Source of the DNA: Lederbergia wuyishanensis
GTDB taxonomy: Bacteria > Bacillota > Bacilli > Bacillales > Bacillaceae_C
Length of the DNA: 64,000 bases
Assembly (NCBI RefSeq): GCF_022900255.1
Contig: NZ_JALIRM010000017.1
Location: 33,925 to 97,924 of the forward strand
Reading direction: 5' to 3'
Below, in pieces: positions 1 through 8,566 of this stretch. How positions within the stretch are numbered: position 1 is the stretch's first letter; each line of letters starts with the position of its first letter. A program made the position numbers and the translations under genes. Below the pieces are notes generated by a model. The model saw only the letters and a list, made by a program, of their open reading frames with translations. It was not told where the DNA came from and did not search any database.

Positions 1-491
1 AAGAGGAGTTAGGGGAACGCACTGATTTAAGTAAAGGCTATATTTCACAATTAGAAAGAGATTTAAGCTCGCCTTCAATCGATACATTCTTTAACATACT
101 TGAGGTACTTGGCTGTACTCCGAAACAGTTTTTTGATGAAGAAGAGCGTGAACAAAAAGTAGTGTATAGAGAAGAAGATCAAACTCAATATAAAGATGAT
201 GAAAAGGGATATGAAATCAAATGGTTTGTCCCGGAATCGAATGAAATGGAAATGGAACCAATCTGGCTTACGTTAGAGGAAAATGGAGAGTTCAAGGAGT
301 TTGAACCGTCTTTGTCAGAAACCTTCGCATACGTGATGAAGGGTCAGATCATGATTCAATTAGGCAAACACACGTATTATGCAAAAGCCGGTGAATCTGT
401 TTATTTTCAAGCATCTCATCAACATCAAATAAGTAATGTGCACAAAGGGATATCGGAACTGATATTAGTTGCCACCGATTCGTATTTGTAA
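1..491 (+). CDS. XRE-family transcriptional regulator with C-terminal cupin domain (5' end outside the window)
   Basis: The frame is open from base 3 to the stop at 489-491, so the gene enters from the left edge. The first ~50 visible residues look like the second half of an XRE helix-turn-helix (GYISQLERDLSSPSIDTF, then a leucine-rich helix). The rest (from about base 200) is a small cupin barrel with a SETFAYVMKGQ strand and a GESVYFQASHQHQI strand typical of the PuuR/SinR-like cupin regulators. An apparent GTG start at 162 is internal to this longer frame. The potABCD polyamine importer starts 39 bp downstream on the same strand, and regulators of this architecture often control polyamine or amino acid genes. 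Control of potABCD, with a small ligand bound by the cupin, is therefore inferred. The family assignment is firm, the ligand unknown. Confidence 0.9.
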   Translation, partial: EELGERTDLSKGYISQLERDLSSPSIDTFFNILEVLGCTPKQFFDEEEREQKVVYREEDQTQYKDDEKGYEIKWFVPESNEMEMEPIWLTLEENGEFKEFEPSLSETFAYVMKGQIMIQLGKHTYYAKAGESVYFQASHQHQISNVHKGISELILVATDSYL

Positions 492-530
492 GCATAAGTC
501 ACGGTAATTACGATAAATGGAGGGACAACA

Positions 531-1634
531 ATGACGGAAAACACAATTATTCGTTTTGAAAATGTATCAAAACAATATGATGATGAATTAGTTTTGGATG
601 ATGTAAGCTTTGAAATTGAGCGTGGAAAATTTTATACCCTTCTTGGTCCCTCTGGCTGTGGGAAAACAACAATTCTCCGTTTGATTGCCGGATTCATTGA
701 ACCATCCAAAGGGGTAATCTATTTTAACGGGAAAAAAGTTAATAAAATTCCAGCCAACGAACGTCAAGTAAATACAGTATTTCAAGATTACGCTTTATTT
801 CCGCATTTAAATGTTTTTGAAAACGTAGCATTTGGCTTAAGAATTAAAAAGAAGAAAAAGACAGAAATTGAACAAAAGGTAACAGAAGCACTCAAATTCG
901 TAAACTTGGCGGGGTATGAAAATCGTGAAATCAATGAAATGTCAGGAGGTCAGCGTCAACGTGTAGCGATTGCACGTGCGATTGTAAATGAGCCTCAAGT
1001 AATTTTGCTTGATGAACCTCTTTCAGCACTTGACTTGAAATTAAGAACAGAGATGCAATATGAACTTCGTGAATTGCAACAAAGACTTGGCATCACGTTT
1101 ATTTTTGTTACGCATGACCAAGAAGAAGCACTAGCAATGTCTGACGAAATTTTCGTCCTTAATAAAGGGATAATTCAACAAAGCGGCACTCCGATTGACA
1201 TCTACGACGAGCCAATTAACCGTTTTGTCGCAGATTTCATTGGTGAATCAAATATTATCCCAGGAAAAATGATTAAGGATTTCCTTGTCGAATTTAACGG
1301 CAAAGAATATGAATGCGTTGACCAAGGCTTTAATCCAAATGAGTCAGTTGAAATTGTAATTCGACCTGAGGATTTGGAGATTACTTCTAGAGATTCGGAC
1401 AATCTGCATGTTAAGGTCGATTCACAATTGTTCCGAGGTGTACATTACGAAATATGTTGCTATGACGAAGCTGGAAATGAGTGGCTTATCCATTCCACTA
1501 AAAAAGCAGAAGCTGGGGATGAAGTAGGGCTTCGTTTTGACCCAGAAGCCATTCATGTCATGCGTTTTGGAGAAACGGAAGAAGAATTTGATAAACGCTT
1601 GGAAGCTTATGATGAGGTTAGCCATGCAAAATAA
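531..1634 (+). CDS. potA: Spermidine/putrescine ABC transporter, ATP-binding protein PotA
   Basis: Cytoplasmic ATPase that powers polyamine import with PotB, PotC and PotD. The 367 residues show Walker [10 protein letters not shown] (near residue 38), a Q-loop ([10 protein letters not shown]), the ABC signature [14 protein letters not shown], Walker [13 protein letters not shown] and the H-loop [14 protein letters not shown]-terminal TOBE-like domain follows from about residue 240, ending near IRPEDLEI and beyond, as in the PotA/CysA group. The ATG is preceded by GGAGGG at 520-525. The stop overlaps the potB start by 11 bp, pointing to translational coupling. Order and overlaps in the four-gene set match the classic pot operon, so the substrate call rests mainly on context plus PotD. 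Confidence 0.93.
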   Translation: MTENTIIRFENVSKQYDDELVLDDVSFEIERGKFYTLLGPSGCGKTTILRLIAGFIEPSKGVIYFNGKKVNKIPANERQVNTVFQDYALFPHLNVFENVAFGLRIKKKKKTEIEQKVTEALKFVNLAGYENREINEMSGGQRQRVAIARAIVNEPQVILLDEPLSALDLKLRTEMQYELRELQQRLGITFIFVTHDQEEALAMSDEIFVLNKGIIQQSGTPIDIYDEPINRFVADFIGESNIIPGKMIKDFLVEFNGKEYECVDQGFNPNESVEIVIRPEDLEITSRDSDNLHVKVDSQLFRGVHYEICCYDEAGNEWLIHSTKKAEAGDEVGLRFDPEAIHVMRFGETEEEFDKRLEAYDEVSHAK

Positions 1635-2430
1635 GATGCGCAACTTTTATCTCGTTCCTTACGTTTTATGGATTGCCCTATTCGTTGTAACACCTATTTT
1701 GCTCGTTGTTTATTATTCTTTTTTCGATATTGAGGGTAATTTTACAGTAACGAATTATCAGAAGTTCTTTACACCTGTTTATCTAAGAATGACATTGAGT
1801 TCTTTTTGGTATGCTTTTTTAATCACAGCTTTTTCGTTATTGATTTCGTATCCTACCGCTTATTTCCTTACAAAGGCGAAGCACAGGCAGCTGTGGCTCT
1901 TACTTATCATTTTACCTTCCTGGATCAATTTGCTTTTAAAAGCATATGCATTTCTTGGAATTTTCGGCGCATATGGACCTGCTAATATGTTTTTAGAAGC
2001 AATAGGGATTGGATCGAAACAAATATTATTTACTGACTTTAGCTTTATATTTGTTGCTGTTTATATATTTATTCCATTTATGATTCTTCCAATTTATAAT
2101 GCGCTTGAAAAGATGAACCCATCTTTAGTCGATGCAGCAAGCGATCTAGGAGCTTCCACATGGACAACCTTTAGAAGGGTTATTTTTCCGTTAACTTTGG
2201 ATGGAGTTAAATCTGGTTGTCAGGCAGTATTTATTCCTGCTCTTTCCTTGTTCATGATTACAAGACTAATTTCAGGGAACCGTGTCATTACTCTCGGGAC
2301 GGCAATTGAACAACATTTCCTTGTTACACAAGATTGGGGAATGGGTGCAACAATCGCAGTATTCTTAATTATCGCAATGGCAATTATTATGATTTTAACT
2401 GGCAACAGAAAACGGGGTGATCTCATATGA
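1624..2430 (+). CDS. potB: Spermidine/putrescine ABC transporter permease PotB
   Basis: Integral membrane permease, 268 residues from the ATG at 1624. The frame stays open upstream to 1537, but that part lies inside potA. The 1624 start has a GAGGTT-like ribosome site and gives the usual N-terminus ([17 protein letters not shown]). About six hydrophobic segments are visible. The ATPase-docking EAA loop is seen as [24 protein letters not shown] at about residues 175-200. The gene overlaps potA by 11 bp and potC by 4 bp (ATGA). PotB forms the channel with PotC. Its pairing with a PotD-like binding protein favours polyamines, although other small cations or amines cannot be excluded from sequence alone. 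Confidence 0.92.
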   Translation: MQNKMRNFYLVPYVLWIALFVVTPILLVVYYSFFDIEGNFTVTNYQKFFTPVYLRMTLSSFWYAFLITAFSLLISYPTAYFLTKAKHRQLWLLLIILPSWINLLLKAYAFLGIFGAYGPANMFLEAIGIGSKQILFTDFSFIFVAVYIFIPFMILPIYNALEKMNPSLVDAASDLGASTWTTFRRVIFPLTLDGVKSGCQAVFIPALSLFMITRLISGNRVITLGTAIEQHFLVTQDWGMGATIAVFLIIAMAIIMILTGNRKRGDLI

Positions 2431-3233
2431 ATGGGAAAAGCAAATTTGCACGTATCTATTTAATTATTGTTTTTTTCATTTTGTATGCCCCGATTCTTTA
2501 TTTAATGTACTACTCTTTTAATAGTGGTGGGACAATGCGTGACTTTGAAGGCTTTACGTTAGAGTGGTACTCAGAAGTTTTCCAAGATACTAGACTTATC
2601 ATCATTGCGTTAAATACATTAATCATTGCCTTGCTTTCAGCTGCTATTTCAACGATTCTTGGCGTTGTAGGTGCACTTGCGATTACGTATGTAAAAAGAC
2701 TACGGTATAAAAATACCCTTCAAACATTAAATAACGTTTTAATCGTTAGTCCAGACGTTATTATTGGAGCTTCTTTCCTAATTATGTTTACGATGATTGG
2801 GATTAAGCTAGGTTTTACATCGGTTTTATTATCCCATATAGCATTTAGCGTACCGATTGTTGTTATTATGGTATTGCCTAAGCTTCAAGAAATGAGATCT
2901 TCTCTCATTGACGCTGCAAGAGATCTTGGTGCTACGAATTGGGATATATTATCAAAGGTTATTTTACCTTATATTACACCAGGTATTTTTGCAGGCTTTT
3001 TTATGGCTTTAACTTATTCGCTTGATGATTTTGCTGTAACATTTTTTGTAACAGGTAACGGGTTTTCAACGTTATCAGTAGAAATTTATTCACGTGCTCG
3101 CCAAGGTATTTCATTAGAAATTAATGCTTTATCGACACTAATCTTTTTAGTTACTCTTGCGCTTGTAATTGGATATTATTTCGTTAATCAGCGTAACTTG
3201 AGACCTCAAGCTGCGGGGGTGAGAAAATCATGA
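2427..3233 (+). CDS. potC: Spermidine/putrescine ABC transporter permease PotC
   Basis: Second permease subunit, 268 residues with about six membrane segments. The EAA loop reads SLIDAARDLGATNWDILSKVILPYI near residues 155-178. The TYSLDDFAVTFFVTG segment after it is a strong hallmark of PotC-type permeases. Its ATG sits in an ATGA overlap with the potB stop, and its own end overlaps the potD start by 4 bp, so all four pot genes are tightly coupled. The protein acts with PotB in the cytoplasmic membrane. Confidence 0.93.
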   Translation: MNGKSKFARIYLIIVFFILYAPILYLMYYSFNSGGTMRDFEGFTLEWYSEVFQDTRLIIIALNTLIIALLSAAISTILGVVGALAITYVKRLRYKNTLQTLNNVLIVSPDVIIGASFLIMFTMIGIKLGFTSVLLSHIAFSVPIVVIMVLPKLQEMRSSLIDAARDLGATNWDILSKVILPYITPGIFAGFFMALTYSLDDFAVTFFVTGNGFSTLSVEIYSRARQGISLEINALSTLIFLVTLALVIGYYFVNQRNLRPQAAGVRKS

Positions 3234-4303
3234 GTAAATTAGTACGTTTGTTTTCTCTCATCTTTATTATTTCTTTTGCCTTGATGTATCTGACTTCTCA
3301 TATGAATTCATCTCAAGGATATACGAGTGGAAATGTTCTGAATGTCTATAATTGGGGAGATTATATTGACCCTGATTTAATTAAAAAGTTTGAGAAAGAA
3401 ACAGGAATAAAAGTGATTTACGAAACTTTTGATTCGAATGAAGCGATGATGACAAAAATATCACAAGGCGGTACATCTTATGATATTTCAGTCCCTTCGG
3501 AATATGCTATCAGCAAAATGAAAGAGGAAAATTTACTACTGCCGCTTGATCAAAGTAAATTGCCTAACCTGAAATATATTGATAAGCGATTTATGGATTT
3601 GTCTTTTGATCCAAAAAATCAATATTCTATACCTTACTTTTGGGGTACAGTTGGAATCGTGTATAATCCGAAAATGCTTGGCGGAAAAGAAATCAAAAGT
3701 TGGAATGATTTATGGGATCCGGAATTTAAAAATCAAATATTTTTAGTGGATGGTGCCCGTGAAGTAATGGGAATGGGTCTAAACAGTTTGCATTATTCAT
3801 TGAATGAGACGAATGAAGAACGTCTTTTGGAAGCGAAGAACAAACTTGATAAGCTTACTCCCAATGTCAAGGCAATCATTGGAGACGAAATAAAGTTACT
3901 AATTGCTAATGAAGAAGCGGCTATTGGAGTAACATGGTCAGGAGAAGCGGCGGACATTATGTGGGAAAATGAGGATATTGACTATGTTGTCCCAGAAGAA
4001 GGGTCAAATTTGTGGTTTGATAATATGGTCATTCCGAAATCCGCTCAAAATGTAGAGGGTGCCCATAAATTTATTAACTTTATGCTAGATCCTGAAAATG
4101 CAGCTCAAAACGCAGAATATATAGGCTATTCGACTCCAAATGCTAAAGCATTAGAATATATGCCGGAAGAAATGACGAGTGATGAACGCTTTTATCCTTC
4201 TCCAGAGTTAACAGAGAGACTTGAAGTATACGATAACTTAGGGAAGAAAATGTTAGCTCACTATAATGATCTATTTTTAGAATTTAAAATGCATCGTAAA
4301 TAA
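3230..4303 (+). CDS. potD: Spermidine/putrescine-binding protein PotD
   Basis: Extracytoplasmic solute-binding protein of 357 residues that hands polyamine to PotBC. Mature-domain hallmarks are LNVYNWGDYIDPDLIKKFEKETGIKVIYETFDSNEAM, the SYDISVPSEYAISKM segment, YFWGTVGIVYNP and ITWSGEAADIM-like GVTWSGEAADIM, all typical of the PotD/PotF family. The N-terminus has one hydrophobic stretch (about residues 5-22), but I see no lipobox cysteine. The protein may therefore be held by an uncleaved signal anchor rather than a lipid, unlike many Gram-positive binding proteins. It is the last gene of the operon and is followed at once by an intrinsic terminator. Confidence 0.92.
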   Translation: MSKLVRLFSLIFIISFALMYLTSHMNSSQGYTSGNVLNVYNWGDYIDPDLIKKFEKETGIKVIYETFDSNEAMMTKISQGGTSYDISVPSEYAISKMKEENLLLPLDQSKLPNLKYIDKRFMDLSFDPKNQYSIPYFWGTVGIVYNPKMLGGKEIKSWNDLWDPEFKNQIFLVDGAREVMGMGLNSLHYSLNETNEERLLEAKNKLDKLTPNVKAIIGDEIKLLIANEEAAIGVTWSGEAADIMWENEDIDYVVPEEGSNLWFDNMVIPKSAQNVEGAHKFINFMLDPENAAQNAEYIGYSTPNAKALEYMPEEMTSDERFYPSPELTERLEVYDNLGKKMLAHYNDLFLEFKMHRK

Positions 4304-4311
4304 AAAAATCA

Positions 4312-4350
4312 AGGCTGCCGAATCTACTTGGCAGCCTGCTGTTCTTTTTG
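4312..4350 (+). terminator. Intrinsic terminator of the pot operon
   Basis: An 8-bp perfect stem AGGCTGCC (4312-4319) / GGCAGCCT (4330-4337) with a 10-nt loop lies 9 bp after the potD stop and is followed by a T-rich stretch (GTTCTTTTTGG). Confidence 0.8.
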
Positions 4351-4356
4351 GACTAA

Positions 4357-4365
4357 TGGTATACT
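4357..4365 (+). promoter_or_regulatory. Extended -10 promoter candidate for the coiled-coil gene
   Basis: TGGTATACT fits an extended -10 element (TG-N-TATAAT, one mismatch). It lies after the pot terminator and 29 bp before the next start codon. No convincing -35 is seen, as is allowed for extended -10 promoters. Confidence 0.4.
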
Positions 4366-4393
4366 GGGCTTATGTAGAAAGGAGGCGAAAATA

Positions 4394-4807
4394 ATGGAAA
4401 TGGCTAAAGAAATTATAGGCATGCTTCATGAAATAAAGGATACATTGAATGAGCATAGCACGATACTAAATGAGCATAGCAATATACTAAATGAACATAG
4501 CGTGATACTGAATGAGCATAGCACAATATTGAGAGAGCATAGCCAAATTTTAAATGATCATAGCCAAAAATTAGACATGCATAGTGAAACTTTACAAGAG
4601 CATGGATTAGTTTTAAGAGGGCTAAGAAATGGGCAAGAGATGCTAAAAGCTGAATTGAGTGAGATGCGTCTTCAGAATGCCAGAGAATTCGGGGAAATTA
4701 AAGAACAAATGAAAGACATGGGAGATAGTATCGATATTCTTAAAGAATACACATGGGATAATAAAAAAGATATCCTACGAATTAAAAAAACGATGGGAAT
4801 GGCATAA
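4394..4807 (+). CDS. Small soluble coiled-coil protein with eight heptad repeats, function unknown
   Basis: A 137-residue protein starting at ATG 4394, with AAAGGAGGCG at about 4378-4387. The frame is open further upstream, but that part overlaps the pot terminator. Residues ~20-75 are eight tandem seven-residue units of the form EHSxILN (EHSTILN, EHSNILN, EHSVILN, then more divergent). Isoleucine and leucine recur at heptad positions and histidine-serine at fixed positions, so a long helical coiled coil is expected. The C-terminal half is charged and helical (ELSEMRLQNAREFGEIKEQMKDM). No signal peptide or membrane segment is present. I do not recognise a function. Similar low-complexity coiled coils are annotated as hypothetical in bacilli. 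It is probably a single-gene unit between two terminators. Confidence 0.75.
   Translation: MEMAKEIIGMLHEIKDTLNEHSTILNEHSNILNEHSVILNEHSTILREHSQILNDHSQKLDMHSETLQEHGLVLRGLRNGQEMLKAELSEMRLQNAREFGEIKEQMKDMGDSIDILKEYTWDNKKDILRIKKTMGMA
4451..4618 (+). repeat. Eight tandem 21-bp repeats inside the coiled-coil gene
   Basis: Units begin with GAGCATAGCA or close variants at 4451, 4472, 4493, 4514, 4535, 4556, 4577 and 4598, each exactly 21 bp. The first four are nearly identical in DNA and later ones drift, so the array grew by in-frame 21-bp duplications, with the 5' units being the youngest. Confidence 0.9.
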
Positions 4808-4875
4808 ATTCACCTCAAGAATATCCGCACATAAAAAGCCCCTAAAACCCTCATATAAATATTTTCAAATTGAAG

Positions 4876-4927
4876 CAGCTACGTAATATTCTCCTTTAAA
4901 AAGGTTGATAATCGCGTAGCTGTTTTT
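4876..4927 (+). terminator. Probable intrinsic terminator after the coiled-coil gene
   Basis: CAGCTACG (4876-4883) pairs with CGTAGCTG (4915-4922), followed by TTTTTT. The long loop holds a second small hairpin (CCTTTAAAAAGG). It lies about 70 bp after the stop at 4807. Confidence 0.6.
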
Positions 4928-5120
4928 TATTGCTTAGGAAATTATAAATTTGAAAAGTTGTGGATAACTTTTTTAAGATAGTTTAAGTCTAGGTCCAGGC
5001 GCCATCGGCTTGAGGTCCTAAACCCGCGAAGCTTAAAATTCAAAAAGCGGACTTTTTACTTCTCAGAACATTTGCTTGTCGCCGAAAGGCTGTGCGCCTT
5101 GCGCTTTTGTTCTTTAATTT
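4924..5120 (+). repeat. Intergenic repeat, copy 1 (left of the ilv-leu operon)
   Basis: About 197 bp, starting near TTATTGCTTAGGAAATTATA and ending near GCGCTTTTGTTCTTT. A second direct copy lies at 16565-16760. The first ~50 bp are almost identical (both hold AAAAGTTGTGGATAACTTTT). The middle shares TCCAGGCGCCATCGGCT, AAACCCGCGA and CAAAAAGCGGACTTTTT, with scattered differences. It encodes nothing I can see. The GGTCCAGGCGCC / AAAGCGGACTTTT core resembles non-coding intergenic repeats that recur in Bacillaceae genomes (recalled, not searched). Confidence 0.85.
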
Positions 5121-5229
5121 CGATCAAAAAAAATTCATTTAAAATTCATAAATAGTACAAATTTTTTAAACGTTGGTACAAATACAATGAAAACGGATAC
5201 AAAATAAATGGACTTTTTCCAACTAATAA

Positions 5230-5244
5230 AACATTCTGAAAATG
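5230..5244 (+). promoter_or_regulatory. CodY-box candidate upstream of ilvE
   Basis: AACATTCTGAAAATG matches the CodY consensus AATTTTCWGAAAATT at 12 of 15 positions. It ends 2 bp before the -35 element of the ilvE promoter. CodY is the branched-chain-amino-acid- and GTP-sensing repressor of bacilli and ilv genes are its classic targets, so repression here is a reasonable inference. Confidence 0.5.
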
Positions 5245-5246
5245 TC

Positions 5247-5275
5247 TTGACCTTTCTTCGATACCGCGGTATTAT
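5247..5275 (+). promoter_or_regulatory. Sigma-A promoter for ilvE-ilvD
   Basis: TTGACC (5247-5252), 17-bp spacer, TATTAT (5270-5275). The spacer and -10 contain a perfect 12-bp palindrome ATACCGCGGTAT (5261-5272), which may be a further operator. About 130 nt of untranslated leader follow, without a T-box sequence. Confidence 0.7.
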
Positions 5276-5417
5276 TGGAACAATTTAATAAATCAATAAT
5301 AACTTAAAGACGATGTTAAAATAGTCTGATAAAAATGACTCTTCGAATTTCACGGACCTTTTTATCCTACTTTTTGAACACACACTTAAATAAATTTACA
5401 GAGAGGGGCGAATAGCG

Positions 5418-6317
5418 ATGAGTGAACAATTGATCTTCCTTGACGGCAATTTCGTAAAGAAAGAAGATGCTGTCGTGTCAGTGTATGATCATGGATTTCT
5501 TTACGGGGATGGAATCTTTGAAGGAATTCGTGCATACTCTGGGAATGTGTTTCGTTTAGACGAGCATTTAACAAGACTTTATGACTCAGCGAAATCAATC
5601 ATGTTAACCATTCCATACACGAAAGAGGAGATGGCTCATATTGTTGCCGAAACACTCCGCAAAAATGATTTATCAAATGGATATGTTCGCCTCGTTGTTT
5701 CACGTGGGGTTGGTGACTTAGGATTAAGTCCATACTCCTGTCCAAAAGCAACAGTGCTTGTCATTGCTGAACCGTTACGTATCTATTCAAAAGAATTATA
5801 TGAAACAGGACTTGATATCGTAACAGTTGCGACGAGACGGAATCGTTCAGATGTATTAAATCCAATGGTAAAATCTTTAAACTACTTAAATAATGTTCTT
5901 GTAAAAATAGAAGCAACACTTGCTGGAGTCCCTGAAGCGTTAATGCTCAATGATCAAGGGTATGTAGCGGAAGGATCGGCGGATAACATCTTTATTGTAA
6001 GAGATAAAAAATTACTGACTCCTCCAGGACATGTCGGTGCACTTGTAGGTATTACAAGAAATGCTATTATTGATATAGCACGTTCAAAAGGGTATGAAGT
6101 AGAAGAAGCTGTTTTTACACGCCATGATGTATATACAGCGGATGAAGTCTTTTTAACTGGAACTGCTGCTGAAGTTATTGCGGTTAAAACAGTTGATGGA
6201 CGTGTAATTGGCGATGGAAAGCCAGGACCAATCACGGATGAGTTGCTCGTAAGCTTTCGTGAACTGACACTCACAGACGGATACAAGTTATATGATGAAT
6301 TACATGTAGCGAACTAA
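5418..6317 (+). CDS. ilvE: Branched-chain amino acid aminotransferase
   Basis: PLP enzyme that transaminates the 2-oxoacids of Leu, Ile and Val with glutamate, the last step of their synthesis. At 299 residues it has normal length for class IV aminotransferases. Visible marks are VYDHGFLYGDGIFEGIRAY near the N-terminus, the NPMVKSLNYLNN segment with the PLP lysine at about residue 152, an EGSADNIFIV strand and the LTGTAAEVIAV phosphate-binding segment. The ATG has GAGAGGGG upstream. It is first in the ilv-leu block, 21 bp ahead of ilvD. A CodY-like box and a strong promoter precede it. Confidence 0.95.
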   Translation: MSEQLIFLDGNFVKKEDAVVSVYDHGFLYGDGIFEGIRAYSGNVFRLDEHLTRLYDSAKSIMLTIPYTKEEMAHIVAETLRKNDLSNGYVRLVVSRGVGDLGLSPYSCPKATVLVIAEPLRIYSKELYETGLDIVTVATRRNRSDVLNPMVKSLNYLNNVLVKIEATLAGVPEALMLNDQGYVAEGSADNIFIVRDKKLLTPPGHVGALVGITRNAIIDIARSKGYEVEEAVFTRHDVYTADEVFLTGTAAEVIAVKTVDGRVIGDGKPGPITDELLVSFRELTLTDGYKLYDELHVAN

Positions 6318-6338
6318 AAGAAACAGGAGATGTCATAA

Positions 6339-8003
6339 TTGAGAAGTGATATGATAAAAAAGGGGATTGATCGTGCCCCGCACCGAAGCTTATTGTATGC
6401 AACAGGTGTTAAAACAAGAGATTTAGAGAAACCTTTTATTGGTGTCTGTAATTCATATATTGATATTATACCTGGCCACAAACACCTTAGAGAATTTGCA
6501 GATGTGGTAAAAGAAGCTATTTGGGAAGCCGGTGGAGTACCGTTTGAATTTAACACAATCGGAGTAGATGACGGAATCGCAATGGGTCACATTGGTATGC
6601 GTTACTCTTTACCAAGTAGAGAACTAATCGCTGACGCAGCAGAAACCGTAATTAATGCGCACTGGTTTGATGGTGTATTTTACATTCCTAACTGTGACAA
6701 AATCACTCCTGGTATGTTGATGGCTGCTTATAGAACAAATGTCCCTTCGATTTTTGTCTCAGGCGGTCCCATGGAAGGCGGAGTTTCTTCTGAAGGTGAG
6801 CCTTTAACATTAACATCCGTTTTTGAAGGGGTTGGAGCATACCATGCGGGAAAAATGTCTGCTGAAAAACTCCTAGACATCGAACAAAACGCTTGCCCAA
6901 CATGTGGTTCATGTTCAGGAATGTTTACAGCAAACTCTATGAACTCGTTGATGGAAATGCTTGGTGTAGCTTTACCTGGAAATGGTACAATTGTAGCAAC
7001 CTCAAATGAGCGTCACAGATTGATTAAAGAAGCTGCTCATCATTTAGTCAGAATGGTAAAAGAAAACATTAAGCCTCGTGATTTAATTAGCGAACAAACT
7101 ATTGACGATGCATTTGCATTAGATATGGCTATGGGTGGATCAACAAATACAGTTCTTCACACATTAGCAATTGCACATGAAGCAGACATCGAATACGATT
7201 TATCTCGTATCAACGAAGTAGCCAAAAGAGTTCCCTACTTATCAAAAATAGCTCCTGCATCAGATTATACGATGCAAGATGTACATGATGCTGGTGGAGT
7301 CAGTGCCATTATACGTGAATTATGTGAAATGGGTGCAATTGAACGGGATAGAATGACTGTAACTGGTAAAACTGTCTATGAAAATGTAAAAGACCATGTT
7401 ATTACAAATCCAAAAGTTATAAGGCCAAGTGAAGATCCATATAGCCCAGTCGGCGGACTCTCAATACTATTTGGAAACATAGCTCCAGACGGAGGAGTCA
7501 TTAAAGTAGGTGCGGTTGACCCGTCCATCAAAACATTCCTTGGTAAAGCAATTGTTTTCGAATCTCAAGAAGATGCTCAACAAGGAATCAACGATGGCAC
7601 TGTAAAAGAAGGTCACGTAGTAGTTATCCGTTATGAAGGCCCTAAAGGCGGACCGGGAATGCCGGAAATGCTCGCACCAACAGCAGCGATTGCAGGTAGA
7701 GGTCTTGGAACAAAGGTTGCCCTTATCACAGACGGTCGTTTTTCAGGAGCATCGAGAGGTATTTCAATCGGACATATTTCTCCGGAAGCGGCAGAAGGCG
7801 GTCCTATCGCTCTTGTTGAGGATGGAGATGAAATCTTCATCGATTTAACAAATCGTACAATTGAATTGAAAGTTTCAGATGATGTTTTAGCTGAGCGTAA
7901 AGCGAATTTAAAACCATTTGAACCAAAAATTAAAAAGGGTTATCTAGCTAGATACTCTAAGCTCGTTACATCTGCCAGCACAGGCGGAGTAATGAAAATA
8001 TGA
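6339..8003 (+). CDS. ilvD: Dihydroxy-acid dehydratase
   Basis: Iron-sulfur dehydratase that turns dihydroxy acids into the 2-oxoacid precursors of valine and isoleucine. The 554 residues are standard. Cluster cysteines appear in [10 protein letters not shown] and in [18 protein letters not shown], followed by [13 protein letters not shown]. The C-terminal domain has GRFSGASRG and [16 protein letters not shown] use the TTG start at 6339 because CAGGAGATG (6324-6332) sits at good spacing. The in-frame ATG at 6351 has no ribosome site. ilvD lies next to ilvE and ahead of the T-box, so its transcription can be set separately from ilvB-leuD. The final codons overlap a promoter for the next unit. 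Confidence 0.95.
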   Translation: MRSDMIKKGIDRAPHRSLLYATGVKTRDLEKPFIGVCNSYIDIIPGHKHLREFADVVKEAIWEAGGVPFEFNTIGVDDGIAMGHIGMRYSLPSRELIADAAETVINAHWFDGVFYIPNCDKITPGMLMAAYRTNVPSIFVSGGPMEGGVSSEGEPLTLTSVFEGVGAYHAGKMSAEKLLDIEQNACPTCGSCSGMFTANSMNSLMEMLGVALPGNGTIVATSNERHRLIKEAAHHLVRMVKENIKPRDLISEQTIDDAFALDMAMGGSTNTVLHTLAIAHEADIEYDLSRINEVAKRVPYLSKIAPASDYTMQDVHDAGGVSAIIRELCEMGAIERDRMTVTGKTVYENVKDHVITNPKVIRPSEDPYSPVGGLSILFGNIAPDGGVIKVGAVDPSIKTFLGKAIVFESQEDAQQGINDGTVKEGHVVVIRYEGPKGGPGMPEMLAPTAAIAGRGLGTKVALITDGRFSGASRGISIGHISPEAAEGGPIALVEDGDEIFIDLTNRTIELKVSDDVLAERKANLKPFEPKIKKGYLARYSKLVTSASTGGVMKI

Positions 8004-8028
8004 CAAAAAATTGAATTCATGATATAAC
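8000..8028 (+). promoter_or_regulatory. Internal promoter driving the T-box leader and ilvB-leuD
   Basis: ATGACA (8000-8005), 17-bp spacer, TATAAC (8023-8028), each one mismatch from consensus. The -35 overlaps the ilvD stop codon. Predicted transcript start is near 8035, just where the T-box leader begins. Confidence 0.6.
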
Positions 8029-8035
8029 TGAATGA

Positions 8036-8335
8036 ACAATCGACAAAAGCCATGAAGAGGTAAAAATAAATGGAGTTCTGTATTACCAGAGAGCCGGAAC
8101 TGCTGGAAACCGGCATTACAGCCATTTGTGACATCGCCTCGGAGCGGGAACCCGGAAAGTAAATTGCGAGTAGGGGTTCACGGGGATAAAATAAAGTTCC
8201 CGTTATCAATGAGTGACGTAACGTCGCTCCAGAGTCAGTGTTTTACACTGAAAAGTAGGGTGGTACCATGAAAAGTTTTTTCATCCCTGCATAAAAGGTT
8301 CTCCTTTTTTGTGGGCTGAAAAGGCTTTTTTTATT
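8036..8335 (+). promoter_or_regulatory. T-box leader (tRNA-sensing riboswitch) controlling ilvB-ilvN-ilvC-leuABCD
   Basis: The T-box core AGGGTGGTACC is at 8257-8267. Upstream is a Stem I with the AGAGAGCCGG / CTGGAAACCGG apical part. At its base GAGG (8057-8060) and AAATGG (8068-8073) pair with CCATTT (8122-8127) and CCTC (8137-8140). The loop between these pairings contains ATC (8133-8135), so the specifier is probably isoleucine AUC. A Stem III hairpin CAGTG-TTTTA-CACTG sits just before the T-box. A terminator-like part follows (ATGAAAA/TTTTTCAT, then AAAAGG/CCTTTT with T-runs to about 8335). Uncharged cognate tRNA should favour the antiterminator. The riboswitch class is firm, the specifier less so. 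Confidence 0.9.
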
Positions 8336-8340
8336 TTTAT

Positions 8341-8490
8341 TAGAAAAGCGAAAGTGCCTGTTCATCGACGTACAAACTTCAGGACCTTTGACTGAGATAA
8401 AGGAAACACGACGAGGAATGAGTCGATGTTGACTTATCGTAGTGAAAAGGGCAAGAAGTTTGCTAGTCGATAGGCGCTGTAGCTGGACAA
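8341..8490 (+). repeat. Bacillaceae-type intergenic repeat element (second family)
   Basis: About 150 bp between the T-box and ilvB with no reading frame. It contains GACTGAGATAAAGGAAACAC, GACGAGGAATGAGTCGATGT and TGACTTATCGTAGTGAA, and ends GGCGCTGTAGCTGGAC. I recall this string as a recurrent intergenic element of Bacillaceae, but only one copy is in the window. Its right end is an inverted version of the TCTAGCTCCAGGCGCC motif found in the 4.9 and 16.6 kb repeats. It lies inside the untranslated leader of ilvB. Confidence 0.5.
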
Positions 8491-8566
8491 AAAAAGATGG
8501 CTTTTAGGAATTAATGCATTAAATCATTGCAATGTTATATGTTTAAAAAAAATAATAATTGAAAGG

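Noticed and set aside
1537..1623. Upstream extension of potB
   Set aside because: Lies inside potA and lacks a ribosome site; ATG 1624 gives the family N-terminus.
4451..4618. CRISPR-like array from regularly spaced repeats
   Set aside because: Units are contiguous 21-bp coding repeats without spacers.
5120..5417. A second T-box in front of ilvE
   Set aside because: No T-box core sequence or Stem I features found in this leader.
5954..6286. Long open frame antisense to ilvE, and similar ones antisense to ilvB, leuB, leuC and tldD
   Set aside because: They mirror codon bias of the real genes and lack ribosome sites.
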